A program made the position numbers and the translations under genes. Below are positions 51,554 through 63,121 of a stretch of DNA of 64,000 bases, in pieces. The stretch comes from Bathymodiolus brooksi. Taxonomy: Eukaryota; Mollusca; Bivalvia; Mytilida; Modiolidae. The stretch is from the NCBI GenBank assembly GCA_963680875.1, contig OY804583.1, positions 33,221,331 through 33,285,330 on the forward strand, given 5' to 3'. Position 1 is the stretch's first letter. Each line of letters starts with the position of its first letter. Under the pieces are notes generated by a model. It saw nothing but the letters and a program-made list of their open reading frames with translations, had not been told where the DNA came from and ran no database searches.

Positions 51554-54500
51554 CTGAAGATAGAAAATAGATAGATAAATTGAAAATTTTCTTTCAAATC
51601 AATCCAGTAATAGCTTGTACATGTATATGTACTATAATTCTATAATTCTTCTGGTCCCTGTATATCTCAAGGAACTTGAGGACAATTAATGTTTTCATTT
51701 TCATTTGAATATAGCAGTCATTTTTTATTTAATGGTCAAATTTGAAAGTTTTACCAATCAACAATTTTCATCAAAATTCTTTGAGGAATTTTCAACAAAT
51801 CACCTGTACAGAATAATGAAATGATAGCAAAATTCAGTAGTTACCTTTTGCTGTAAGGAGGGTACCGAGAATGGCCGAGTAGTTACGATTGGGCGTTAAT
51901 GCAGCGACTAGCGGGAGAGTAATATAACGACTGGATTATTCGGGTTACAATAGAGGTCGCAGTATTATTCGGGTTAGTTATAACTCGAATAATACTGCGC
52001 CATCTATCGTCACTATCGCTGGATGAGTTAATATAGCAAAGCGTAATATAACGACTGGATTATTCGGGTTATGTCGTAGTCTGTAGTCGTAGTCAGTACG
52101 GATTCTTGGAGGAATAAAATGGTTTAGAAAAATAAAATTCTGTTGGTAATACTAGATCAGGTTTTTTTTATGTGTAAATGCCCAATTTCAGTTTTCAACC
52201 ATTTTGCATTTCCCATTTCCTAAATCATTTTTTTGTTATAATTAGTTCCCAATTCCCAAACCAGTTTGGCCCTTTTTCCCTTTTCACAAAACAGTATCCT
52301 CCCTAGAAAGAATGTCAAATGTAAGTTAGTACCCGAGATTCATATGGAATGTATATTTCTGCAATAACTTTGTCCATAATTCCATCGAAGATTGCTTTCT
52401 TTGATTTTGCATGAAGTTGTGTAACATTTTCCGGTATCAATTTATGGGTTGGTGAATCTGCCAAGTCCTTCATGTTGAACTTGGTCATCATATACTGTAA
52501 AAAGTATGAGTGTCCTGCAGTCACTACGAAGTCTTCATGGGCCTGAAAAAAATGTGTGAGATGTCAATATATGTGAGAAGGATGTCTGAAAAACAGTTTA
52601 AATGTCTGATTTTCAAGTCTTGTAATAACTGTTGTCCTCATCAGTATCACATGCTTCAAGACAGACACATAACACATAAATTGAATAGTCATAACAGGTG
52701 CTCTATTTTCTTATTTTGTATACAGGTCTCCTTTTTGTCATAATAAATGGATCCATACAGGGAGTTTACATAAATTATTTGGTCCCAGATCCATACTAAG
52801 AATGTATGACAACAGTTATGAAATCTCATATCAAAGAATTGAGATCAATTACCGTACTACAAATAATTATATTATATGTATATCATACTGGAGTAAAACA
52901 TTCATGATTAATGTTGTGATTTGATTGATCAGCTTGACATGAGATATGAGACAGTATCCCCTGTGAGGAAGCCAGGAAAATTTTAAACCCAAATAATTTT
53001 GGCTTCTAAGGAGATTGTAGATCATATCCTCTATTTTTGTTGTATATCCTTCCCTTTCATCTGAAGGCTGTCTGCGGGGATATAAAACACAGCCATAGGA
53101 TAGGAACCTGTTTCTCCTGTGAAGAATCCTGGTAAAAAAACATTGTGAAATGTACTGCGTTTTTAGTGACTGATATTTTTGACCGCACAGTTTAACAAGT
53201 ATGTGAATAAATCTAACGATGCAATTAGAAATTGAACTGGGTTTTTTCTTACTTTAAGACGTAATGATATATTAAAAGTTCTTATTCCAATGTTGACATG
53301 TGCGTATAATACCTTAAATCTGCTTTTCACTTGTCCATTAACGTTCGATCTTTGAATTAAAACCTTGAGGTTTGCCAAAGTGCCTTGGTCTCTGCTGTTT
53401 CCCAATATCAGGAATCTTTTGCATAATTTCTGTAAATCAATTAAAGTGAACATTTTTATTAAATTGACTGATAACATGTATAAGGCTGGCAATGATGAAA
53501 CATTTCAAAAATTTTCTCAAAATATTTTAAGAAAGTATAAAACTTTATATTATATATTCCATTTTTGACAAATTTTGATTTTTTTATGAATTAAAAATGG
53601 TCAATCAAATGAAGACTGCTTCCTAATATATCTATCCTTGCATGTCCAAATGAGTAATACAGAGATGTGGATAAATGTCCATGAGGCAACAATCCACAAA
53701 GACACAGGAAATACAAAGTATCATATAGAGATCACCTAACAGTCTTCAACAATGGACAAATGGCATTACTGTACGATATCTGCATAATTAAAAGTCAAAA
53801 ACAAAGGCGAATATACTAACACCAGACCAAGAGATATCCAACGGAAGACTTCATTCTGATAAAAATTATATATAGACAAATATAAGATGTAGACAAACAG
53901 AGGCTCTGACAAAGGTTCCTGGCTTAGGACAGGCACATATGAATGTGGTGGGGTTAAACTAGTTTAACGAGTACTCAACCTACCCCCTTTCTTGCAAATG
54001 CCAGAAAAAACAATGAAGAACACGCATCAAAAACATATAGACATGAAAAGACAAAGAAGTTCCTTGCTTTGGACAGGCACATAGGTATGTAGCGGTGTTA
54101 AGCTAGTTTCATGAGTACTCAACCACCGTCTCCCTTCATACCAATGTCTGAGCACATTAACAACAAACGATAAAAATCAGGATCGAAAAAGTGTTCAGTT
54201 CAACTAGAAAAATACATAGACGTATAGGACAACAAAATCAGAAGACTAAAGCAGTATTCTCTAGTGAACACTTGCTGTTGCTGACAGCTAGTTAAGAACA
54301 TTTAATTGACTGACCAAAAAATCATATAGATCAATACTAATTCTTCTGTAGCACATCACACCAGTCTGTTTTTATCATTGTATTAATTGTCAAATTCTCA
54401 ACAACAAAAATTTATGTTGTAAGAGTACCAATAACTACCTCTAGAAAGTCTTGCAGGGTGTGAAATAACTCAATGATCATTGGATATAACTGGTCAAATC

Positions 54501-57500
54501 TTTCTTGTCTCGTATGGGCGCCAGCTCTCAATGTCTTTGCCCCTTGAAATCTCTCTCGAGTCAGCTGATCTCCTCCCACTGGAATTTGAAGGTTGTCAAG
54601 TTCTCCACCTAAAATGATTCTATTCCAACAGAAGGTATTGAGGCAGGTGTCAATGTACTCTGTGTTTGAGGACAATTGATTAAGGGTTCAGATTGATATA
54701 ATATATATAATACCTTCTTATGTCCCATGATATTGTAATATTGACTGAAACTGTCAATATATCATGTAATGGTTATGCCCCTGAATACTGATGCCCACTA
54801 GAAACAGTGCTGTTGCTATTAACATAAATGTTGGTTATTACCCTATCTTTTTATGACATCTTATATTATCATCATAATGAATTGGTGTTTTAAATGATAT
54901 CTGAATTATATCTAATAAAATGGGTTGCTCAATTTAGAATTAAATGACTTCTGGTTTAAATGTCTTTAAATTAAAAACACTATATATTAATTCAAAAATA
55001 TTTCAATTGGACATATTAGAAATTCATGGAAGCCAATGTCTATACTCATTTCAAATAGAAAGGCATGACATTTATTATGATTAAACACCTGGCTATTGCT
55101 TGGTATCAAACAATTACCAGGTAAGAACAGTATAGACTATGACACCCTCGCAAATTTTTGACGAGTATTATGACATTTTTCAACAATTAGAAATGTGAAG
55201 TTTCCTCCTATATGAAAGTAAATATACTTGATACCTCTTCCAGCTTTTGTGTATCATCTGTTGACCATTTCTACATATTCGTCCATTATTCTTACACATC
55301 CATCATAGGTGCATTCATTATTGAGAGACAGAGGGAGCATGTGTACAACTGACTTCTCTTTCATCTCTTCTTTGTATATATGATCAATGTGATCAGGCAG
55401 AATTTTTTTTATCCACTCGAAACCAGGCATAAATTCTCTTATCAATCTTCCCAACAGAATTTTCAAACTTTGTTTGTAGATATAAGTCTCATTTTCATTT
55501 GGCAAAAACATATCTAAGTTGGGGTCTTGGGTTCCTTTTTGAACATTTGGTTCTTTCTCAATTGATATCCTGTTCATAACAAAATTAGTTGCGAAAAAAT
55601 GGTAGTCTTTGTTCTTATTGTTCATGCGAATATCATTTATATTAACCCTAATATCTAGATTGTCACCATTAAGTTTTCCATTTTTACCTTCTGAAAGATC
55701 TCTAATTAATTTATTTTCAAGCACTGCCCCAACATCTCTCAGTATGTTTCTCTTAGAACTCTCTGATAATGTTATGTGTACACTATTCAGACGTTGCAGT
55801 AACTGAAAAGAAAAGAGAAAATAAATCCAATACATCTAAGGACTGTTTTGATTCTTTTGTCATGTAATACAATATAGCCAACTTGAGTTTATGTACTAGG
55901 TATAGTCTGTTTGGTGACTCTGAAAATAGGGAAAACAATTCCTAAAAAATCAACGGGTTATCAGATTTATTTTTTAATTATATTTATATTAAGGACTGAT
56001 TAATACATATTATAGGTGAATTTTTCAAAAAAATTCATTAAAGAATAAAAATGTTTGCCATAGGACTTAATTGTAAAATTCTGTCATTTTGTCATGTAAC
56101 AAACATGGGAGTAAGTACTACTGAAATGAACAGCAACATGTGGTCAGTATTGACAAACAGCAAGTCAGCTGATTTCATCATTAGCATGTTATATCAGATG
56201 TTGACATACTGACCATACCAAATATGGACAATATTCAAATTAGATTCACACCTGTTCAGGTAAAAATCAATAATGATGATACATTATTACATAACTGATT
56301 GTGGAGCATTTAAAATACATGCAAACTACCCATTCCCTTTATGTGTATAGAGGTTAATAAAAGAGAACAAAATTACCTGAAAACGTTGTATATTCTGACC
56401 AGTACATATCAGTAGTTTCAACCTCACTGTCATGATTTGATTTTGTTATTTGATTTTTGGTGTTTTAACGCCACTTTCAATAACATTTCAGCTATATCAT
56501 GGCGACCAGTTTTAGTGGTGGAGGAAGCCGGAGTACCCGGAGAGAACCACCGACCATGGGCAAGCAACTGGTAAACTTTGTCACTTGCGGTTGCGAGTCG
56601 AGTGCACCCTTTTTGTAATTTACAAATTTAAAAAACCATTGAGCCATCCGGGACCCCCACTGTCATGAAAAAAATGTTTATCTAATTTGCCTATAAGAAA
56701 TTAACGTTGTATATGAATTGTTTAATTTTTGGAAGAAAACAAGAATCAAATAAAAATATTATTTAATTTATATATTTATAAAAATTATACTTTCACGAAA
56801 TTAGCATTTATTTTATTTTGGTATCATTTTTTAAGTGTTAATTTAAAATTTGTTATAAATCAGCATGAGTGAATAACAAGGGACATTTCCATATAAGGGT
56901 CTCATGTGACCAGCAGTTATTAATTGTTTACAAACAAATATCATATGGTCAAATTGTTTATCAATTATTCAAAACATCTTGAATCTTTAACCTAATATGA
57001 CATTCCCATGTGACTGAAATTAGCATAACAACAGACAGGAAAGAACAGGTAATGCTGTTCATTATAATGGCAGCCTCCTTTACTTACAATCTGATAAAAT
57101 TAGTATTGGGCCCTATGGAGATTTTTTTTATTATTTGAATTATTTCTTTTACAATTTTTTCTCAGATATGTATTAAATAATGTATGCCTAAAATGTTAAA
57201 AAGAGCAATAGAAAGCAAATCCCTGATTTTTAAATAATTGTTTTCCCTATTTTCAGTCACCAAACAGACTATACAAAGCATAAATAATTCAAACAATCCC
57301 CATAATTCACAACACAATCATGCATGATATCATACTTTTATCAAGACAAACACATGAAAAACGAGAAATTTCACATTTTGTGATAAATAAACATAGGTCA
57401 TACAATTAATTGTCATTAAGTTTGTTTGCCTACTTGAGGAAATAGAGAAAAGTCATTTATACCATTTCAATTAATGAGAAAGTACATTTTCCTACATTTT

Positions 57501-60500
57501 GAATGTATTATTTTTAATATGCTATAGTCACATGGTTTTAATGTACAATTTATATACATGTATCCATTCCAATATAGCTTTTGCTTAGGACTCCCAGGAC
57601 TCGAACCTGGTGTCATTCTATATAAATAGATAGACAGCACCAAAAACCCTGTTATTGATAATGGTGGATACATGCATATAAATCATGCACACAGAAACCA
57701 ATACCAAATAATGACAAGAGGTAACATCATAAATCCATTTGTCACAATTTAACCTATTGGGAATTAGAATAATGTTATACCTTAATGTCTGCATGATAAC
57801 GCAACAACAGAGATGAATATAGTTTCTGAATGCCTGATGCCCTGGAGTTCCTACTATGTAAAATCATTCCATAGATAGTAGCAATTGTTGCAATCCATCT
57901 ATCTGCTGACTCATATTTTCCTAAAGCATGGATTAACACCTATTGTAAATTAAAATACATGTAGATAAATATACTAATATACAGCAATGCAAAAGGAGTT
58001 GTATCAAAATGTATGTTATATGGAATTTCTATAGCCATTTTACATTCAGAAATGTAAAACAACCTTCGTCTTTCCTGCAGACATGATTAGAAGCCATTCC
58101 ATTGTACACTGACATTCCGGTAGTGAATCTTCAACTTTATAAAATTGTTGACGATTGATTGTGCATTTTGCTTCGGACTAACGCCTTGGTGTTCGTAAGT
58201 TTTGTTATTACCCTTATAAATGAGATTTTGTATATTGTTGTTTTGTTTGATCGTTGTCTCATGAACATTTATTCCACATCTCAGTATTTTCCACTGATTA
58301 TCATTCAAATTTCAATTTCCAAACTTCATCTATAATGGATTATCTTATGCATGTACATGTACATTTTGTATATTTAAAAAGGTTGTATGTATTCAAACTA
58401 TGATTATTCAAACTAACTTGAAGCAAGCCTTTGCAGTTATTATTCATCTCCAGAACACATGATGCAAACACATGTGAATCCTGCATCATTCATGATGAGA
58501 AATGTTTTAGAAATCTGAAGTTGAGTCAGCTGCTTATCTATCTCAGAGCAAAAGCTTTCATATTCACTGAAAAAAGAATGGTATAGAATTTAATATTAGT
58601 TCATCAAAATCAAAATTGCTGAAAGCATCTCTCACTCTGAAGCAGAAAACAATAATAGTACTGACATTAATCTTTAAATCATAAATCTTTTTTCATAAGT
58701 AAGAAAATATAATTTTCAATAAAATCAATCTAAAATTAAAAAAATGAACATTTTAGAATAGTTATGAATAAGAATTTACAGAAATAAAGATCTACTAATC
58801 AGCATTTGATAAAAGACAATTAAGACAGAATCAATGAATTCAAAATTATGTTTTATAAGTCTGTTTTGAATTCATATTTTGAAATCAAATTCAAAGCTCT
58901 TTATTTTATTACATTTAACTGTGAAAACTTGTATAAATAAGAAAGCTTTGGACAAAATGAAGGTAAAGGTTATATAGTAATATGATATACAGGTCAATAT
59001 TAGTGGAAACATTCAGAAAATGTCAGTCATGATTTTATGTATGGTAAGATAGCCTTTATTCTTTATATTTCCAAAAATCTAAAAGTACATTATGTAAAGT
59101 TTACATAATTTCTAATGAAAAAAAATTGGAAGTAATCCGAGTGTACACTTCATTTATAACGAGCATCACAGATGTGAGCTAAACAGCAACATTTGTGTAG
59201 TAAATAAATGGTCACATGATCCATAATGATCAAACCAATAAAAATAACAACCAAAATCTAAGAAGAAACCCTTACAATCTCTGTGTCTGAAACACTCTAT
59301 TTATCTTAAAAATGAACAATTGTCAGGACGTTCTTGTCTCTCCCCTACAGTTTTTCGTCACATGTGTAAATGCTATCCTTGCCTGTAGGCTGCGCCTAAT
59401 CCATATTATTGATTTCATTTTAAAACACAACAAGGTCATGACAATATAAATCAAATCAAATCAAATATTTATTAATCCAATCATGGTCCCACAAGGGGCA
59501 GTTACATAAATACAACAATTATGATTAATACAGTAGACAGTACATTGCTATAAACAGTAAATATAAATAATTGAGATTATACTCAGTAGTAATACAGCAT
59601 ATGTGTTACTATTGTACCTGATCTCTGCCAAAGTGCAATACATGTATATACAAATAGTGGAATTACTATAAAGGCTTAGTCATGCAAATAGAAAATTAGA
59701 AGAAATACCATCACCAAGAATTATAAGGGTTTTACAAGTGCATAGAGTACATGTGCACACACAGAGGAAGCATACATTTGTGATTCATTTGATACTTACC
59801 CTGGTGACAAAATGACTGTAATGAACATGATTAAATTAATGTATCATGGTAATTTTAATACCAAGTATATGAAAAAAAACTGTGTATAAAATAAACCTAC
59901 AAATATGTTTTTATGTCCCTTGCTTTAGGTGTCGGGGGGGGGGGGGGGGCTGTAATTATAATTCACCACTATCTGTACATTAAATTTCTGTCACTAAAAC
60001 TCAGCAACCGGTCATGGGAATTAATTGAGCATATTGATAGTTTAAAACAACTGCACTGACAGATTACTTCTTAGCTCACTTGGTAGGTGACTGGTGTGTA
60101 ATACTGAGGTCCCGACTTTGAACCCCAGTATTTTTTTTAAATGTGTGTATTTGAAAAATCACCAACAACATATACTATAATGAGGGAAGGGTAGGAGAGG
60201 ATCGGATCCTGAACTACCCATTTTACAAATATTATGTTGCTATACAATAATCAATATACAATCAAACATACCAATCTACATTTTCACTTAAAATGGACTC
60301 AACATTCTCACTGTCTACATTATTGTCATCCGTGTTGGGTGAAATGAAGGAATAAGAATGTTCAAAATTTATACGCTTTCTTGAGATTCCTGATCTCTCC
60401 TTTTCTCTTGTTTCACTGCCGCTGGGAGTTTTCAATTTCTCAAACGAGCGGACAAGGGATGAAATGATAGGTTCTCTTGTTGGTGTTACTTTTAATCTAA

Positions 60501-60702
60501 GTTCTGCTGCTGGTGTTGATGGTGGTCTTTTCCTTGTTTTAGGCTCCGGAGTTACAGTGGTATTAGCATTCGAAGAGTGGAGAAATAAATTTGAAATTCT
60601 GGACTTAATTTTTGGAAGTATGATAGTGAATTGAAGGCAGTGGTCGCATATTACGGAATTTGGAATGATTTCAAGGTTTTTTTCAAAATTTTCGAGGTAA
60701 AT
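50660..60702 (-). CDS. DUF6589-type gene, at least eight exons, with lesions (start exon not found)
   Basis: Exons from 5' to 3': 60272-60702, 58418-58566, 57781-57939, 55235-55802, 54439-54659, 53313-53429, 52333-52542 and 50660-51553, about 860 residues. The diagnostic block is GGDQLTRERFQGAKTLRAG with a preceding CWNRIILGG; an Asp-Asn-Leu-Asp block (LNGDNLDIRVNIND) and the Cys pair ICDHC near the N-terminus also fit this metazoan/fungal family of unknown function. Apparent lesions: a one-base frame break in exon 58418-58566 and an in-frame TGA at 55254-55256. The 3' end is 203 bp from the RecQ stop, tail to tail. Function unknown; the repeated-family nature and the lesions suggest an element-borne gene. 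The family name is from recognition, not a search. Confidence 0.72.
51861..52110. repeat. Transposon-end copy plus repeat-rich hairpin block in DUF6589 intron
   Basis: 51861-51889 repeats the MITE/RecQ-element end. Right of it, cgactggattattcgggtta occurs at about 51939 and 52051, and 51958-51999 forms a hairpin with cgcagtattattcg and cgaataatactgcg arms. Confidence 0.6.
52333..52542 (-). CDS. DUF6589-type gene, exon 7
   Basis: 70 codons, phase 0 both ends, acceptor ttttttcag, donor cgg|gtacta. Begins AHEDFVVTAGHSYFLQYMM. Confidence 0.8.
53313..53429 (-). CDS. DUF6589-type gene, exon 6
   Basis: 39 codons, phase 0 both ends, acceptor gatttacag, donor aag|gtatta. Reads KLCKRFLILGNSRDQGTLAN, then LIQRSNV, corresponding to the GTLxQLxNLINRTNV-like block of the family. 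Confidence 0.82.
53640..54240. repeat. Dispersed bivalve-type repeat, about 600 bp
   Basis: Two internal similar segments: cctggcttaggacaggcaca with gagtactcaaccta (53918-53990), and ccttgctttggacaggcaca with gagtactcaaccac (54061-54130), about 142 bp apart. Non-coding; lies in a DUF6589 intron. Confidence 0.55.
54439..54659 (-). CDS. DUF6589-type gene, exon 5, hallmark motif
   Basis: Two bases complete a split codon, then 73 codons; acceptor aaacacag, donor gag|gtagtt. Contains CWNRIILGGELDNL and PVGGDQLTRERFQGAK, then HTRQERFDQLYPMI, the best family identifier in this gene. Confidence 0.85.
55235..55802 (-). CDS. DUF6589-type gene, exon 4, with in-frame TGA
   Basis: 568 nt, phase 0 in and phase 1 out, acceptor ttttcag, donor gaagag|gtatca. 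Contains GDNLDIRVN, DYHFFATNFVMNRI and CTYDGCVRIMDEYVEM. A TGA at 55254-55256 sits six codons before the exon end. The entry and exit phases fit the TGA-containing frame, so a lost Trp codon is likely rather than a wrong exon end. Confidence 0.8.
56434..56668 (-). repeat. tRNA-headed SINE, type 2, internal deletion in head
   Basis: End domain ggtgttttaacgccacttt, then gcgaccagttttagtggtgg, type 2 middle (gggcaagcaactggtaaac) and only the last part of the head (ccattgagccatccgggacc). gattt-rich tail at 56437-56458. Confidence 0.85.
56669..57574. other. DUF6589 intron, no gene seen
   Basis: AT-rich unrecognised sequence. Confidence 0.45.
57575..57660 (-). repeat. tRNA-derived repeat (T-arm intact)
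   Basis: On the minus strand: cagggtttttggtgctgtct, then gacaccaggttcgagtcctg. Perfect 5-bp T-arm. Inverted relative of 49369-49440; no full cloverleaf. Confidence 0.55.
57781..57939 (-). CDS. DUF6589-type gene, exon 3
   Basis: 53 codons, phase 0 both ends, acceptor acaatag, donor aag|gtataa. Reads VLIHALGKYESADRWIATIA, then SSLLLRYHADIK. Confidence 0.8.
58418..58566 (-). CDS. DUF6589-type gene, exon 2, frame break inside
   Basis: Acceptor ttttttcag, donor cttcaa|gttagt. The first half reads EYESFCSEIDKQLTQLQISK in the frame set by exon 1; the second half, HVFASCVLEMNNNCKGLLQ, joins exon 3 in phase but is in another frame. At 149 nt the exon is one base off a continuous reading, so a frameshift near 58485 is inferred. 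Confidence 0.65.
58567..59437. other. DUF6589 intron, no gene seen
   Basis: AT-rich unrecognised sequence. Confidence 0.45.
59438..59620 (-). repeat. LINE 3' end fragment (likely)
   Basis: On the minus strand it ends gattggattaataaatattt and then gattt repeats: an AATAAA signal with a simple-repeat tail, in the same form as 22560-22870 and the end of the LINE at 28155. Confidence 0.5.
60068..60132 (+). repeat. tRNA-like sequence (SINE head or tRNA pseudogene)
   Basis: tagctcacttggtaggtgac matches RNA polymerase III box A and ccgactttgaacccc is close to box B, about 35 bp apart. The acceptor stem does not pair, so it is not called a tRNA gene. Confidence 0.5.
60272..60702 (-). CDS. DUF6589-type gene, first visible exon
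   Basis: 143 codons plus two bases, acceptor cttacctcag, donor gattg|gtatgt; the split codon is completed by the next exon. Reads QIYLENFEKNLEIIPNSVIC, DHC, then a low-complexity basic Ser/Thr/Pro region (EPKTRKRPPSTPAAE) and an acidic tail. An in-frame stop lies just upstream without an ATG, so the true start is on an unseen exon. Confidence 0.7.
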
Positions 60703-61303
60703 CTGAGGTAAGCATGTGTATAAATGTCACGTAGTCAAATGCATTAACCATGAAGGGAACAATAGCCTTCTCCGGCACTTCGACGAGAGACAATAGACCA
60801 GCTGCGGGACCACCGTCGTTCCTATTGTTATATGGGATTACGTCCACGGTGAGTTGGCTGTCACATTTAACGAGCAAACTTGGCCTATTTTGAAGAACTT
60901 AGCCTGAAATAAAGACCAAAATAACGACAAAAATTGGTAATTTTTCAGATGAGCAGGGCCTTCAGAATAATTTCAACCGTGAATATTTATACAATTCCAA
61001 AATGGTAGTAAAATTCCTGACAAAACTCTCGTTGGATGCGTTAAAAAAAAATCTACGCTTTACGAAATATTTAGATGTTTCCGTTTTCTAATCAAAAAAT
61101 TATTACTTTAGTTCCTGCTCCATTAATATCAGAGGATGCCCGAGCTTTTCGGCAGATAACTCATGTCTCACCTATTGTCGTAGAGCCGGATGTGACCGTG
61201 GAGACTGTGACCACTACACGTGTAAATGTTCTGGATGTCCTTGACACTAGGGATAATTCTATCAACACGTGGAAATCATTCAGATTTTATTTGAACATGA
61301 TGT
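60703..61303. other. Upstream of DUF6589, no gene established
   Basis: A 64-codon minus-strand frame at 60683-60877 overlaps exon 60272-60702 in another frame and shows no recognisable domain, so it is not called. Confidence 0.4.
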
Positions 61304-62727
61304 CAGTGGCGGATTTAGAGGGGGCGTGCGGGGCGTGCGCCCCCCCCAAAAAAAAAAATTCGCAAAGCATATGTTATACAACGTTAATTAAGCAGTTCAA
61401 TAAATAACTTTTTCATGAATGGTTAACTCGTGACCTGTAGTAAAATATTCTTACACATTGTAAATACACGTTGGATGTGTTCGCCGTCAGTAGTTCAGAG
61501 ATTATTCCATTCTGATTGGTTCCGAGGTACCGGACATCAACTATTTTCTCACGCTAATTAAACATTATTTCTGCTGTCAATTTTACAACTACATGTACAC
61601 GTGCTATTTAGAAATTATAAAATGGACGAAAATTCTAGGCCAAGAAAACAAGCAAGATTGGATACATTTCTTATTCCTCGACGAGACGAGAAAAGTCAAA
61701 GGTAAACTAAAAAGTAAATTCAATCAATACTTCGAATAATTAATTTAACAATTGATCTCATTTATAAAACATACAACGAAAACCTATAACGAGAGAATCA
61801 GATGATGAAACTGACAGTGTGTAGAAACTTTAGTGTCCCAAGAAAATGGTCACTTCTCTTTAAATAATGGTTCAAATAGTTCTTGAATTCGAAATTCTGC
61901 AATTGCATATGAAAAAAAAATATAAGTTTGATTTGTATACAAATACCCGAAAATATTGCCTTTTACTTTTCAAGTAAAGATCAGTAAAAATACGCGTTGG
62001 TATATTGTACATTAAAATACAATAGTAACATATTAATAAAAAAAAAAAATCCTTTGTCCGGGTACGTTTATATTATTTATATCTATCAATGGATGTCTGT
62101 ACAATTTTTTTTACACATTTTTAACAAAAAAATCTGACTACAATTTATTTGTAATAAATTAATATCTACAACTGCACATGAAAGTGTGAAAATAATCTCG
62201 ACAAAATGGTTTATGCATATCTCACACCTGATTTCCGTAAACATATTTCTCGAGAACTTTGATACATTTTTGTTGTTTGATCTTTTAGTGTAATGAGGTT
62301 TTTACGCCCGTTGCTCTAACACTTGATGTCCGTCTGTAAGATTTCTGCAATCCGCAACTCCCCTGACTAGCCACGCAATTGATTGACTTAAACTATATAA
62401 TGTACTTGAAATACATTGTAGTTGTACACAATGGTTTTTAGATTTTTCATTGAAGGCCGGGTGGAGGGGGTAGGAGGAGGATTCTGCAACCCGCAACTCC
62501 TAAATAACCACTCAATGGATTGAAGTGAAACTTAAACTACAAATTTGACATACAATGTAGTTTGCTCACCACGGTTTTATTTTTAGAATTGGAGGGTAGG
62601 GGTAGGAGGGAGATTCTGTAATCGGCTTTTTTTGGCGTAAAATCGTGAATTTTCACACGAAATACCCAAAAATTTTCGCGCCTCCCTCCGCTCGGCGCAA
62701 TTTTTTTTAAGTGCGCCCCCCCTGGAT
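61304..62727. mobile_element. MITE-like element with G-rich/C-rich ends
   Basis: Left end gtggcggatttagagggggc, then gtgcgccccccc; right end gtgcgccccccctggat (62711-62727). The ends are roughly inverted and the flanks gatgtca/gatgtca are suggestive of a target duplication. Near the right end, gattctgcaa(t/c)ccgcaactcc repeats at about 62337 and 62480. The interior holds a possible transposase first exon (61622-61701). Confidence 0.55.
61622..61701 (+). CDS. Possible first exon of a transposase (relic)
   Basis: ATG at 61622, 26 codons plus two bases to donor aag|gtaaac. Reads MDENSRPRKQARLDTFLIPR. Such short basic starts with a QxxLxxFL stretch resemble the 5' exons of hAT/ZMYM-like transposases (recollection). 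No second exon was found inside the element. Confidence 0.35.
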
Positions 62728-62873
62728 GTCACTTTAAAAAATTAATAAAATTCAAAATAACTTATTTGTTTTACTTTTCAATTATTGAACATATCCATCC
62801 AGATAAAAATAAATGTCGATTTCTATTATGGTATGGTTTTCGTGTGCATTGGCCTATGGGTGGATGTTTTGAA

Positions 62874-63121
62874 TGGTTTGGTTTATGGTGTTTAACGCCA
62901 CTTTCAACAATATTACAGTTATATCGTGGCGGTCAGTTTTATAGGTGGAAGAAACCTGTGTACCCGGAGAAAGCCACCCGTCTGTCGCAAGTCACTGACA
63001 AACTTTATCACATAATGCTGTATCGAGTATACCTCGCCGTGTACGGTGTTCAAATTCACAACTTTGGTGGTGATAGGCAGTTGTAAATCCGAATACCATA
63101 CGATCACGACCACGACGGCCT
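62874..63121 (-). repeat. tRNA-headed SINE, full length (type 1 head)
   Basis: Minus-strand copy with head gatcgtatggtattcgg, box B remnant gtgaatttgaacaccg, middle gcgacagacgggtggctttc, end domain ggcgttaaacaccataaacc. Confidence 0.85.

Larger units (their letters stand above)
40326..51889 (+). mobile_element. Candidate RecQ-carrying DNA transposon (right boundary tentative)
   Basis: Left end at 40326 (atcgtaactactcggccatt). The same end in inverted orientation lies at 51861-51889 with one mismatch in the first 29 bp. The interval holds the entire RecQ-like gene and the last exon of the convergent DUF6589 gene. That the 51889 copy is the true partner is inference: it sits in a DUF6589 intron whose splice phases are intact, so it could instead be a separate insertion. 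Confidence 0.45.

Noticed and set aside
55254..55256. TGA as selenocysteine or readthrough codon
   Set aside because: No sign of a selenoprotein context; a Trp-to-stop change in a decaying gene is simpler.
60068..60132. Functional tRNA gene
   Set aside because: Box A and an imperfect box B are visible but the acceptor stem does not pair.
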